DNA of 64,000 nt from Haberlea rhodopensis. Taxonomy: Eukaryota; Streptophyta; Magnoliopsida; Lamiales; Gesneriaceae. Of the stretch, positions 47,246 through 59,563 are shown one piece after another (position 1 is the first letter of the stretch; the number at the start of each line of letters is the position of its first letter). A program made the position numbers and the translations under genes. The stretch is from NCBI GenBank assembly GCA_907163345.1, contig CAJQUN010000051.1, positions 2,914,001-2,978,000 on the forward strand, written 5' to 3'. The notes beneath the pieces are model-generated. The model had not been told where the DNA came from. It saw only the letters and a program-made list of their open reading frames with translations, and did no database searches.

Positions 47246-49686
47246 TGTAGGGACCCCCGTGCCCTTAACCCGTTATTAGTGTATTAATCCTTACCATTAG
47301 TGCATATAATCATACTATCATGGGGAAAAGCCATATGCAAGTACAACACCATATGCCATCCAGAAAATTTCTTGCATTTGATCCACATAATATTCAAATT
47401 CCCCCACCAAGATTTCATATATAACATGCACCCTCATAATACACTAACATGCTCTCAGTTCATTTAGCAATTCCATATTTAATTGCATGCAAACATAATG
47501 AACAGAGAAAAGCCGTAGCCCATTTATACATTCCATATACACGTAAAATGTACTCACATAAGAGCACACAGTGAATAAACGTGTATCTAATGTATAAAAC
47601 ACTCTACGGATACCGTTACTGGTACTTCAATCCTGGAAGCACCTCCCAAGCACAACTCGATCTCAACTCTGGATCTATGCACACCTGTAACACCTGTCCC
47701 AACAGAGACAGCCCCCACACGGGGTGATCATACCAATACCACCAATCCAATAATCATAATATTGCAGTACATAATTTACAGAATGTAAATACCATGAATT
47801 TAAATGATACTCCCTGGATGGTATCATCCTCATCCGAAATCCCCTGTATTGTCCATGTTCTCAAAATAATCAAACCATTAAATTCCCAAAAGCCGGTTGA
47901 TCATCTCATTGATCAACTAAAATCCTCCCACTATACCAGTTCCACAATCAAATATGATTAAATCATCAAATAGAGTACCACAGATAACACACGTATCTTG
48001 CCAATGATTCCGTATTTTCATTTCATAGCTCGCTCCACAATAGCGGCATTTATCCCCACGCATGCTGAACAATAGCGGCGTTATAACCGATGGTCGCTCA
48101 GTGGCGACAACATCTCAATCATTGCTCGCTCAAAGGCGGCACCATATGATTCCCAATGTACGTTCATTTAACATAGTTACCATACATCATGCATTTCAAT
48201 AACCATTTATTGTAGATGCCACCTACCATGCATTTCAATACTCATTTATTATAATTGCCACATATCATGCATTTCAATGCTCATTTATTCAAATACCATA
48301 CACCATGCATTCCACAGTTGCAATATTGTAATAGGCTATGCTCGTACGTTATACGTACCTTATCATTCCGTAGTTCGAGTCCAACCTTGCCTGAGTCCCA
48401 CGACCCGATGAATTATGTGCTAACACATAAATAGTTCACAATTAAACACAAGCATGCAACCACGTGCCCAAGCACGTTCATAACTCCCAATCATATCGCC
48501 AATCCATGATGATTACCAAAATAAAAAGCCCCCCGGCTAAGCATGCATAATACCCAAAATATATCATTTTACAAGTTTAAAAGATAGCCAAAAACTCAAC
48601 TGAGAATTCCGTTTTATTAAACCTTGGCTCCAACCAATCCATTTTAAAAGTGTAGCATTCCCATTGGAATGTAGACATTGCCCCGGAAACGGCCCCTTTA
48701 AACCTCGATTCCAAAATCCCGACGTTTTCCAAAAAAATTCAAAAAACTAAAATCCACGGGCGGCGACCGATCGCCTCATTTAGCGCGATCGATCGCCCCT
48801 GTCCAGTGGGCAAAATTGCCTACACGCGATCGATCGCCAACATGCTCGCGATCGATCGCCTAAACCACCAGATCGATTGCCTGCACTGTTCATCTTCTTC
48901 GATTTTTAGCAGCTGCTCGTTGTGATCGATCGCCACTCCTCGGCGAACGATCGCCACCTGCAATTTTTCAAAAAATTCGAGCTTCCATGGTGTTTTTCAC
49001 ACCCAGACTCAAAACCAACACCCCATACACCACCAACAGCTCAAATACAACATTTAAAGCCAATAAAAACTCTAAAAACTCAACTTGGATTTTTAACCCA
49101 AAAATCCCCAAATTCATAACCCACCAAAAACTTAACCAAAAACTATAATACTACTATCAAATCGAAGACAATGACGAGTGGAAGATTAATACCTGATTAT
49201 CTTCGAGAAAACCGGCCTCCGAGCCAAGCTACCAACGATTTCTCCTCCAAGGGAGAAAAGAGGGAAATGGGGGAGGGTTTGGGCGCATAGAGAGAGAGGG
49301 AGAGAGAGAGGGAATTCGTCCAAATGACGGAATACCGAGTCCACTTGGTATCTATAGTACCAAAACTCCAAAATACCAACCCCTCCACAAATGCATCATT
49401 ACTCATTAAAAATCATCTGTTTTCAACAAATCATCTCCCAATCTCTATTTTCATAAACAGCCCCAGTACAAAGTACTCCGGACCCCAAATTCCACCAAGG
49501 ACCAAATTCCAAGGTTATCACCACGATGAGAATACAATCTCATCCCTTGGATCCAACAACTCTAAAAATCGGATTTGAAAACCCCGAGAGTCCCAAAACC
49601 GCAATTAATTTATAATTGCCACAATTAAAATCCATTAAGGATTATTACTACACCGGGATTAACACAATTAATCCCCGGGCATCACA
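47246..49686 (-). repeat. 3' LTR of element C (2,441 bp)
   Basis: Minus-strand ends are TGTGATGCCCGGGGATTAA and GGGGGTCCCTACA. It lacks 80 bp present in the other LTR (around 54275-54355). Its palindrome array (about 48770-48960) is partly decayed. Confidence 0.92.
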
Positions 49687-52289
49687 ATTATCCCCACTAA
49701 TAAAATTTTGTCCCCGAAATTTGTACAGGCGTACTCCACGAACGCCGAGACAACGCAAACCAAACGAATCTACATCGCCGAATCATGAACATATCATGAA
49801 CGGCATTCCAACCGCGAGGACACTGACCTCGCACCAAAAACCTGGAATGGGATAAACCTCCCAAACCATTGCAACCGCAACAGAATGTCAGCATACCCCC
49901 AATGCTAACCGTCTCAAAAGCAGTCAGCCCAAACTTAACTGCAAAACAACGAATCATTCGCGATTCCAAAATAGATATCGCCTTGAGGATATCTCTACGA
50001 TCCGGCCCACGATGTTAAACATACTCGTTGCCAAGGGAACCACCAGTACACAACAGTGTACCTAACCATAACCGGCTTCCGTTTCCAAACCCATCTCCAA
50101 CAAGGAGTAGTTACACCACATTGCCACACGGATTGGGCAACCACACGGCTACCGACCAACACTAAACACATCTCTAAAGATGTTTACGTCCGGGTGTTCC
50201 AAGAATCATATCTTGGTCCAAACACACAATCGAGACTCCACAAGGTCTCAAGTTCTCAAAAGGACATGCAAGAATAATCCATTGCATCTCCGCTACACGT
50301 GTCAACCACGACACTAAACAAATCCGAATCCTGGTCATCCCTCGTCTATCCTAGGATTTAACAATCCTAAAACAGGGAGGCTATCTAATTAACTAGTAAG
50401 AATTACCATGGTCCTAAAACACGACAATCCCTCCTCAGAGGAAGTCAACTGGACCTCACGATTAATCCTCAGAATACATCGTGCCATCGAGATTACCAAT
50501 CTCAAGGTTCCACAACCTCACACCGGAGATTCACCAAACCAAGCATACTATTCCGACGTTCAACAAGGGACAAAATAGAGTTGGCATTTGTATACACACG
50601 GCATACATGCCCACGCATCAACATAACATGCATACTCAATGCAACAGACTTGGGTATCTCCAATCACACCCAAAGTCCCAACACCAATTGTCAATCCCCA
50701 GCTATTCTCACCTCGCGGAGAATAATGACTGACAGACCCACGACCAATGGTGTGATCCCAACATCAACACCACACAAACCGACTCATTGAATCTCCAAAG
50801 ATACCCAATCGGTAGGTATATCAATACCACTTTCCTCGCAAGGAAAATGTCATGAATCCATGACTTTCCAACCTCGAACCACCGTTTGGAAACCTGGATA
50901 TATTTATCAAAACATATCACGGAACCAAAAATACATAACAGGTTCAGGATAGTGCATCAAAGCAACTATTACCAAATCGAAACCCGTATACGCCATGTAT
51001 ACTCATCCTAGAGATGCTCTGTACTAATACCATAGTACTACACAATTTCGAGCATTTCTCCGGAGACGTCTCCTCGAACGTCTCACTAGAAGTACGAAGC
51101 CATCACATAGTCCAACACTAGTAGAGCTTACCCCGGTTGATTCACAATCAACCCTCAACCAATACCAGTTGTCTCCATGACAGTACAATCCAAATCTCTC
51201 CAAGAGATAAGATTAATATAGTAGTGTTACCCCACTAGCTGTATCCCACAATTCCAATTGTGACTCCAGTTGCATTCCATAAGAAAGGATGCTCAACCAG
51301 AGCTAACAACAACTTGTCGACACTCACGTTGGTACTACCAACAAAATTGAGCTGTCCCAGAACAAGTCCTTCAAAACAATGGGCATATAAACGTCCACGT
51401 GAGGTATTTCATGCCTCACTCATCATGCCACAAAGAGACTACAAGAGTCTACCATAAACCCTCATCGTATCACCGTACGATTCACCAAATTCGATTCCAA
51501 CATGCAGTGTAATGGCTACAACAAGCACACTATATCACTGCAACAATACCTGGCATGCAATTTGCTGACCCCCATAGATTCATACCAACCTATCAGCGTG
51601 ACATACGTCTCGTCCCGGTATACCATACCGTACAAATCATCAGAGTTGTGGGTCATTACCCAAATATCTCTAAAACACCAAGCATAATGGACATCCAGGT
51701 GTCCTTGCTCAACTACTATGCAATCCTAATCCATTATGACTTATTCCACACCCTCAGGGTGGGTGTGATCATGCCTACACCACATCACAACAACAAGCGA
51801 GTAGTTTCCTCAATGACTACTCTCACCACCAATCACTTGGCCTAAGCCATCCCAGCGAGTATACCCAAAGGTACCAGTACTCGTACAATGTATACTTCAA
51901 ATATGTGCTGCGGTACAATGCTGTACGGCGCACCCAATAATTCTTCGAGCAACCTGCTCGGCATAATGGTCTCGTCAACTAGTGACCCAGACACTACCAT
52001 GTGCTCCCCATCGGCACTCAAACCATATGACTAAATACGTACACGCAGACGTATTGTTCATCAAAACGACGCTACACGTCTACATAGAACATCCATTATG
52101 TCATCGTCATCCGGTGACGGCATATGTCATACATATGACATCCAATTAACATCGTCAAACATATGACGGTACATGTCGATACACGACATCCATAATCTCA
52201 TCGTCAAACACATGACGGTATATAATAACACATAGTATCCACAATAATGCTAACAAAAGTAATATGCCATACATCATCGCTATCAAGAT

Positions 52290-53600
52290 ATCGGAATACA
52301 TGTATCCATCGTCCACCAGCGGTACACAAGCAGCACCCGTCGCTCGTAGGCGGCATAATCCAGCGCTACGCACATAGCGGTATAACCCATCGCTATAAAA
52401 TCAGCGGCATGATCCCTCGTCATAGAGTCAGCGGCATAAAACATCGCTATAGATGTAGCGGAATGTACCATCGCTATATGATACCTGACGGTATAAACCA
52501 ACGCCATAGATGTAGCGGAATGACCCATCGCTATGTAATACCCGGCGGTATGAACCACCGCCAATAGAATACCCGGCGGCATGAACCATCGCCAATAGAA
52601 TAGCGGAATAAGCCATCGCCAATAGAATACCCGGTGGTATGAACCATCGCCAATAGAATACCCGGCGGCATGAACCATCGCCAATAGAATAGCGGAATAA
52701 GCCATCGCTAATAGAATACCCGGCGGCATGAACCATCGCCAATAGAATACCCGGCGGCATGAACCATCGCTAATAGAATAGCGGAATAAGCCATCGCTAA
52801 TAGAATAGCGGAATAAGCCATCGCTAATAGAATACCCGGCGACATGAACCATTGCCAATAGAATACCCGGCGGCAGGAACCATCGCCAATAGAATACCCG
52901 GCGGCATGAACCATCGCCAATAGAATAGCGGAATAAGCCATCGCTAATAGAATACCCGACGGCATGAACCATCGGCAGTAGAATACCCGACGGCATGAAC
53001 CATCGCCAATAGAATAGCGTCATGACATCCCTCGCTAAGAAGCGACAAATATCCCTCTTCGCTACTTCGCTTCGACATACCAGCGGCATAATATCCCTCG
53101 CTTAAGCGACAAATATCCTCCTTCGCTATCATATGACAGCGGAAAGATCATCGCTACGCCATATTAGCGGTATAATATCCCTCGCTTAAGCGGCAAATAT
53201 TCTTCATCGCGGTGGTAGTCAAGCGGCGCCACTACACCTCATTTTATCATGACAGCGGAAATACCCCTCGCCTTACATGACAGCGGAAATACCCCTCGCT
53301 TCGACAATACCAGCGGAAAATAATATCCCTCGCTATGATATGACAGCGGCCGTGTTCTTCACTTCATATCAGCAGCAAATATTCTCTCATCGCTACGGTA
53401 TTACAGCGGCAAGTATTCACATCGCTACGCCATGAAGCGACAAGTATTCACATCGCTACACCATGTATGCAACCGCAATGCATAACCCATATCTCAATAA
53501 ATATCGCCATGAGTGTATTCTAATGCACCTCGCTTCAAATGTGACATGCGGAATTTTACCATCCTTCAACATTTAGCGGCAAAGTATTAAAATCATCACT
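52290..53600 (-). repeat. GCGA/CCGC minisatellite inside C
   Basis: The most regular part (52540-53020) alternates a 31-bp unit (GAATACCCGGCGGCATGAAC plus CATCGCCAATA) and a 27-bp unit (GAATAGCGGAATAAGCCATC plus GCTAATA). The flanks are looser, with GCGGAAATACCCCTCGC. Weaker versions of the same repeat occur in the D interior and in the E, C and solo LTR 2 LTRs. Confidence 0.9.
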
Positions 53601-53825
53601 CCGATATATATCTATGCAACCGTAATGCATAGTCCATGTCTCATATGACCCTGCAACCACCATGGTTAGCAACAACATATTCCAATTATGAACACATATC
53701 ATAAACGCACATAAGCAATATAGTTGTGCCACGCAACACTAACTACCATCATGCATAAGTATGTGATTCTCATTCCCATTAACATGTTCCTAGGCCCTCA
53801 ACAGCCCCAAAGAGCTAACCACTGC

Positions 53826-53838
53826 TCTGATACCACTA
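53826..53838 (-). promoter_or_regulatory. Primer binding site of C, tRNA-iMet
   Basis: On the minus strand TGGTATCAGAGCA follows the LTR after the spacer TTAG, exactly as in E. Confidence 0.92.
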
Positions 53839-53842
53839 ATGT

Positions 53843-56359
53843 AAGGACCCCCGTGCCATTAACCCGTTATTAGTGTATTAATCCTTACCATTAGTGCATA
53901 TAATCATACTATCATGGGGAAAAGCCATATGCAAGTACAACACCATATGCCATCCAAAACATTTCTTGCATTTGATCCACATAATATTCAAATTCCCCCA
54001 CCAAGATTTCATATATAACATGCACCCTCATAATACACTAACATGCTCTCAGTTCATTTAGCAATTCCATATTTAATTGCATGCAAACATAATGAACAGA
54101 GAAAAGCCGTAGCCCATTTATACATTCCATATACACGTAAAATGTACTCACATAAGAGCACACAGTGAATAAGCGTGTATCTAATATATAAAACACTCTA
54201 CGGATACCGTTACTGGTACTTCAATCCTGGAAGCACCTCCCAAGCACAACTCGATCTCAACTCTGGATCTATGCACATATTCAACCAGCTCTGGTACCTC
54301 GATCCTGGAAGTACCTCAAATCAACAGCCCAAGCGCAACTCCAAAGCTGCTGCTACACCTGTAACACCTGTCCCAACAGAGACAGCCCCCACACGGGGTG
54401 AGCATACCAATACCACCAATCCAATAATCATAATATTGCAGTACATAATTTACAGAATGTAAATGCCATGAATTTAAATGATACTCCCTGGATGGTATCA
54501 TCCTAATCCGGGATCCCCTGTATTGTCCACGTTCTCAAAATAATCAAACCATTAAATTCCCAAAAGCCGGTTGATCATCTCATTGATCAACTAAAATCCT
54601 CCCTACTATACCAGTTCCACAATCAAATATGATTAAATCATCAATAGAGTACCACAGATATCACACGTATCTTGCCAATGATTCCGTATTTTCATTTCAT
54701 AGCTCGCTCCATAATAGCGGCATTTATCCCCACGCATGCTGAACAATAGCGGCGTTATAACCGATGGTCGCTCAGTGGCGACAACATCTCAAGCATTGCT
54801 CGCTCAAAGGCGGCACCATATGATTCCCAATGTACGTTCATTTAACATAGTTACCATACATCATGCATTTCAATAACCATTTATTGTAGATGCCACCTAC
54901 CATGCATTTCAATACTCATTTATTATAATTGCCACATATCATGCATTTCAATGCTCATTTATTCAAATACCATACACCATGCATTCCACAGTTGCAATAT
55001 TGTAATAGGCTATGCACATACGTTATACATACCTTATCATTCCGTAGTTCGAGTCCAACCTTGCCTGAGTCCCACGACCCGATGAATTATGTGCTAACAC
55101 ATAAATAGTTCACAACTAAACACAAGCATGCAACAACGTGCCCAAGCACGTTCATAACTCCCAATCATATCGTCAATCCATGACGATTACCAAAATAAAA
55201 GCCCCTCGGCTAAGCATGCATAATACCCAAAATATACCATTTTACAAGTTTAAAAGATAGCCTAAAACTCAACTGAGAATTCCATTTTATTAAACCTTGG
55301 CTCCAACCAATCCATTTTAAAAGTGTAGCATTCCAATTGGAATGTAGACATTGCCCCGGAAACGGCCCCTTTAAACCTCGATTCCAAAATCCCGACATTT
55401 TCCAAAAAATTTCAAAAAACTAAAATCCACGGGCGGCGATCGATCGCCTCATTTAGCGCGATCGATCGCCCCTGTCCAGTGGGCAAAATCGCCTACACGC
55501 GATCGATCGCCAACATGCTCGCGATCGATCGCCTAAACCACGCGATCGATCGCCTGCACTGTTCATCTTCTTTGATTTTTAGCAGCTGCTCGTCGAGATC
55601 GATCGCCACTCCTCGGCGATCGATCGCCACCTGCAATTTTCCAAAAAATTCGAGCTTCCATTGTGTTTTTCACACCCAGACTCAAAACCAACACCCCATA
55701 CACTACCAACACCTCAAACACAACATTTAAAGCCAATAAAAACTCTAAAAACTCAACTTGGATTTTTAACCCAAAAATCCCCAAATTCATAACCCACCAA
55801 AAACTTAACCAAAAACTATAATACTACTATCAAATCGAAGACAATGACGAGGGGAAGATTAATACCTGATTATCTTCGAGAAAACCGGCCTCCGAGCCAA
55901 GCTACCAACGATTTCTCCTCTAAGGGAGAAAAGAGGATAATGGGGGAGGGTTTGGGCGCATAGAGAGAGAGGGAGAGAGAGAGGGAATTCGTCCAAATGA
56001 CGGAATACCGAGTCCACTTGGTATCTATAGTACCAAAACTCCAAAATACCAACCCCTCCACAAATGCATCATGACTCATTAAAAATCATCTGTTTTCAAC
56101 AAATCATCTCCCAATCTCTATTTCCATAAACATCCCCAGTACAAAGTACTCCGGACCCCAAATCCCACCAACGACCAAATTCCAAGGTTATCACCACGAT
56201 GAGAATACAATCTCATCCCTTGGATCCAACGACTCTAAAAATCGGATTTGAAATCCCCGAGAGTCCCAAAACCGCAATTAATTTATAATTGCCACAATTA
56301 AAATCAATTAAGGATTATTACTACACCGGGATTAACACCATTAATCCCCGGGCATCACA
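53843..56359 (-). repeat. 5' LTR of element C (2,517 bp)
   Basis: It contains seven intact GATCGATC cores (55438-55625), a predicted intron 1 on the minus strand (donor AATCAG/GTATTAATC near 55865, acceptor TTGCAG ending at 55631), three ATGCATTTCAAT repeats (about 54860-54980) and GCGGC repeats (about 54710-54830). Confidence 0.92.
55438..55625. repeat. GATCGATC paired-palindrome array, C 5' LTR
   Basis: Cores begin at 55438, 55460, 55501, 55523, 55544, 55597 and 55618. Distances are 22, 22 and 21 bp for the pairs (55438/55460, 55501/55523, 55597/55618), and 55544 lies 21 bp after 55523. Most extend to GCGATCGATCGC. Confidence 0.95.
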
Positions 56360-57612
56360 TTCATCCTTTAGAAAAGAAAGAAATAGGTATGTTGCGATCA
56401 GTAACATACGACAGGTATCTGTATTATTTGATACATGATTTGCTGAACTTATGTGAATTACGTGAAATTACTTGGCTATGTGATTTTAATTGAATTATGA
56501 GCATTCATAGCATTTATAATTGGCATATCGATGTATAAAAATAAATGTTTAGTTAACACTCATCATTTTGATAAATATACATTGATATCCGACATACACA
56601 TGAGATTGCATGACATGTTGAGGTGCATATGTCATATTATGCATAGATGATTCATGGGCATATCATATTGATCTATCCATTTCTTTGATATCCTTGATGA
56701 ACTAAGTTGATTTACTCTGGGTGTAGGGGACGACGGGCACGGTGATGACATGTAGTGTAGGTAGCGACTGTAGTCACACGCGTTGCTACCGGTCCTAGAC
56801 ACGATGGATAACGATCACATCACATGATTATTCTCGTAGCGCAAAGTGTGTGTGATGTTACCCTCTGCTCGAGCTTGATATTGATTGATGACACCTTTCC
56901 TTGGATTCCGATAGTTTGGTATCTTGAGATTCGATTTCTTATACCTGACATGCATTGCATTACATTGCATTTGCATTGCATTGCAGCATCAATCATATTT
57001 TATAGATACATGTTGTAATTACTTGATAGTTTTATATTGGGCTTTGGCTCATCCCGTAGGGGCTGTTATTGTCTTTGTGTGTGGGCAATGGCAGGTAGTA
57101 CAGGTGACCAGGATCCCAAAGAGGGAATGCTCGCTGGAAGTCTTACCTGTGGTTGTTTTTCTTTTGTCTATCCCAGTCGTAGGATAGTTAAATTATATCA
57201 GGGTGTGTCCTGGATAGTATAATTATATAATTGGAGTTTATTTCAGTCCAATCCTTCTTATTGTGATTATTCGTTGTTTACTTCCTGCTTATGGTATTAT
57301 GTAAATATTTTGAGTATGAAATGTGTGCTGGAGATATATTGTGCATTCTATGGTATGATGTAAATATTTTTAGTACGACTTATGTGATGGGTGCCTATGA
57401 TACATGCTATGGTATTATGTATTTACTTGATGCACTGGATATCATTTTGTGCTTTTCATTTTTTCTGGTATGTCCCTCGTGCGCGGAGGTCATGCCGAAA
57501 TTTTTAGAGCCACTTGTTGGCAGGACCTTTAAAAAAAAATCTTCTTCCGCTGTTTACAAATAAATTATCATTGTGTGATAATTAAACACTTGATTAGGAA
57601 CGAGTCCTCACA

Positions 57613-57813
57613 ATTAATGTTGTGTTGATTTGGGGACTCGCACCATTAGTTGATGATTTGCCAGTTATTATTTTCTGTTGTGTGAGAATAATTAAGTATT
57701 TGACAATCATGTCTGAGACATGTGGGTATTGTTCGAAATACTACAGGTTGAGTTTTACATTAGGTATGCATGTGGTATAATTGATGTTGAGGCATATATA
57801 TCGGTATGTATAT
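57613..57813 (+). other. Internal region of D, right piece
   Basis: The sequence continues D after B (TGTTGTGTTGATTTGGGG and following), with counterparts in C near 50600-50770 on the minus strand. It is cut at 57814 by A2. Confidence 0.6.
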
Positions 57814-59368
57814 TGATAGGCTTAGATTTTGAGTGTTTTTAACTGTAATTTCTTCCTACTTTCCGTATTTTTTCCTGGATGATATTATGCTTTTTGGTGT
57901 TTATTCGTTGGTTTCAGGAAAATAGATCGGAAGTGGAAGAAATGAGCCAATATGAAGATAACGGGCGAAATCGAGGCGAGAAAGAACTAAAATTGAGGAA
58001 ATGAGATTTTCGGAATCTCGATCGATCGAGATTTACTCTCAATCGATCGAGCCAGGCAGAGAGTTGAGCATCAAAGGATTTCAAGTTCGATCGATCGGTA
58101 CACATTTCCGATCGATCGAGCGAGGCAGTGACTCCAGAGCAAATTTTATTAAAGTCTCGATCGATCGGTGGAAAATCTTGATCGATCGAGCGAGACAGTG
58201 AGTTTCAAAAGCTGGCATGAACAGTGCACCGATCGATCGGTAGAAAATCTCGATCGATCGAGACGCGAAATCCTGAAGATTTTATTTTCTTTTTTTATCG
58301 TGATTGTGGGGGGTTTTAAGCGGGAGTTGATTCATTCCAAAGGGGGGACGATATCAGACGAAATTTCTGGATAAAAGAAGAGCCCTAGCCGCCGCCTAGT
58401 CGAAGAAGGAGATCCGTTCTTCTGGTTCTTCGCCCGAGCCAAAGCAAATCAATTCCGGAGTGCAAGGAAGGAGCAAGAGAAGAGATTTCGGTGCTACGCA
58501 TGGATTCATTCCGCCATTTATCGTATTTCTAGACTTTAATCTATTTCATATTAATTTTCAATTGATGTTTTTGAGGTCGAGAGACGATTAAACTTCTTTT
58601 GTATTTGATTTGAAACAATTCTAGTTTATTTTATGGAGATTTAGTATCATTGTGTTTGATATATTGATTCAATTGTGTTTGAGTGTATTGATGTCTATTG
58701 TTCATGATTTAATCGATTGTTAAGATCAAAGCCTAGCTAACTTTGATTGATTCTGAGAGTTATAACCGAGATCGAGAGATAACGTTGTAACACGCTCTTT
58801 TAATTCATGAAGTATGTTATGATTGAGATCGAGAGATGATATCGCATACGTGAGAACTTGGAATCGAGAGATTTAGAGTTATAAGGTTTTGATAATTTAT
58901 GGAACTTTGAATTAGTAAATAGGTGCACGAGAGTGACTTATTCTAATTTATTGTTAGTTTCTTTACAGCTCGAGAGAGTGTATTGAATAATAGCGAAAAC
59001 CTTTCACCCTTAGAATCAATTGGTTGATAATTTGCTTATTCAAATGAATCATTAAAGATAACACAGTTGAACGAAGAGCTTGATAAATTTCTTGAGCAAC
59101 TTACCTTCGCATATCCGGAACCATTCATTTTATTGTTTCTTGTTTGAGTTTCATTTCTTAGTTTAAGTTTGCTTTAGATAATCACAATTGTTAATCGTAG
59201 GCTAAATATAATCTTATTAATCTTATTTGGTACTTATACGTTAGTCCCTGTGGATTCGACAACCCGTACTTAATTTTCACTATACTAAAACTTGACAACC
59301 GTGCACTTGCGGTAGAATCGCTTCACACTATCCTTTGAAATATCTTTTGTTTAAAAATAAAGCGGTCA
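57814..59368 (+). repeat. 5' LTR of element A2 (1,555 bp)
   Basis: It starts TGATAGGCTTAGATTTTGAG and ends AATAAAGCGGTCA. The palindrome array at 58020-58259 has eight sites beginning at 58020, 58041, 58089, 58110, 58159, 58180, 58231 and 58252. All four pair distances are 21 bp; the second site has one base changed. Confidence 0.93.
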
Positions 59369-59374
59369 AGTTTT

Positions 59375-59392
59375 TGGCGCCGTTGCCGGGGA
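59375..59392 (+). promoter_or_regulatory. Primer binding site of A2, tRNA-Asp type
   Basis: TGGCGCCGTTGCCGGGGA lies six bases after the LTR end, identical to A. Confidence 0.9.
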
Positions 59393-59563
59393 CTAATCTG
59401 TATAATATCATACGAGATTAGTTAATTGTAATTTAGCCAATTCTTTTATTATTGCGTCTTTGTTTTTCTTTTCTTTGTTTTCTTTTGTTGATCTTTGTTA
59501 ATAATTTTGTGTATTTTGTTGTCTCCTTTTGTCTGTTTTGTACAGGAATCGTTAATCTAGTGC

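Larger units (their letters stand above)
49687..53842 (-). other. Internal region of C, no recognised coding sequence
   Basis: The largest open frame (53089-52283, minus) is produced by tandem repeats and is not taken as a gene. Near 49687-49730 the minus strand has a stretch like TTTCGGGGACAAAATTTT and the purine tract. Near 51960 and 50900 it matches the D internal pieces. A minisatellite fills about 52290-53600. Confidence 0.8.
47246..56359 (-). mobile_element. Element C, large non-coding LTR element (9,114 bp), target duplication TTCAT
   Basis: LTRs lie at 47246-49686 and 53843-56359, read on the minus strand, with a primer site at 53826-53838 and a purine tract before 49687. TTCAT at 47241-47245 and 56360-56364 shows an intact insertion into the B LTR. 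The 4.15-kb interior has no gag or pol. It shares primer site, LTR ends and polypurine region with E and internal sequence with D, so it is a LARD-like non-autonomous relative of the E lineage. Confidence 0.9.
27184..57612 (+). mobile_element. Element B, old Gypsy element, interrupted by A, F and C
   Basis: The 5' LTR (27184-38016, split by A) ends CCTCACA and is followed by a primer site. The interior holds a badly decayed gypsy pol. The 3' LTR (45772-57612, split by C) lacks its first 190 bp or so and also ends CCTCACA. The flanking bases are ATTGG (27179-27183) and ATTAA (57613-57617), perhaps a target duplication with two G-to-A changes. The sequence on either side of B matches adjacent sequence of C, so B entered D. 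No palindrome array is present in these LTRs. Confidence 0.75.
45772..57612 (+). repeat. 3' LTR of B, 5'-truncated, split by element C
   Basis: Position 45772 onward matches the B 5' LTR from about 27374. The sequence breaks at 47245, where C sits, and resumes at 56365 (TTCATCCTTTAGAAAAG, as at 29027). It ends ACGAGTCCTCACA at 57612. Confidence 0.85.

Noticed and set aside
52283..53089. 268-residue minus-strand ORF with internal repeats
   Set aside because: It lies wholly in the C minisatellite. Its residues follow the 31- and 27-bp units, and overlapping frames are open too. The repeats explain it without a gene.
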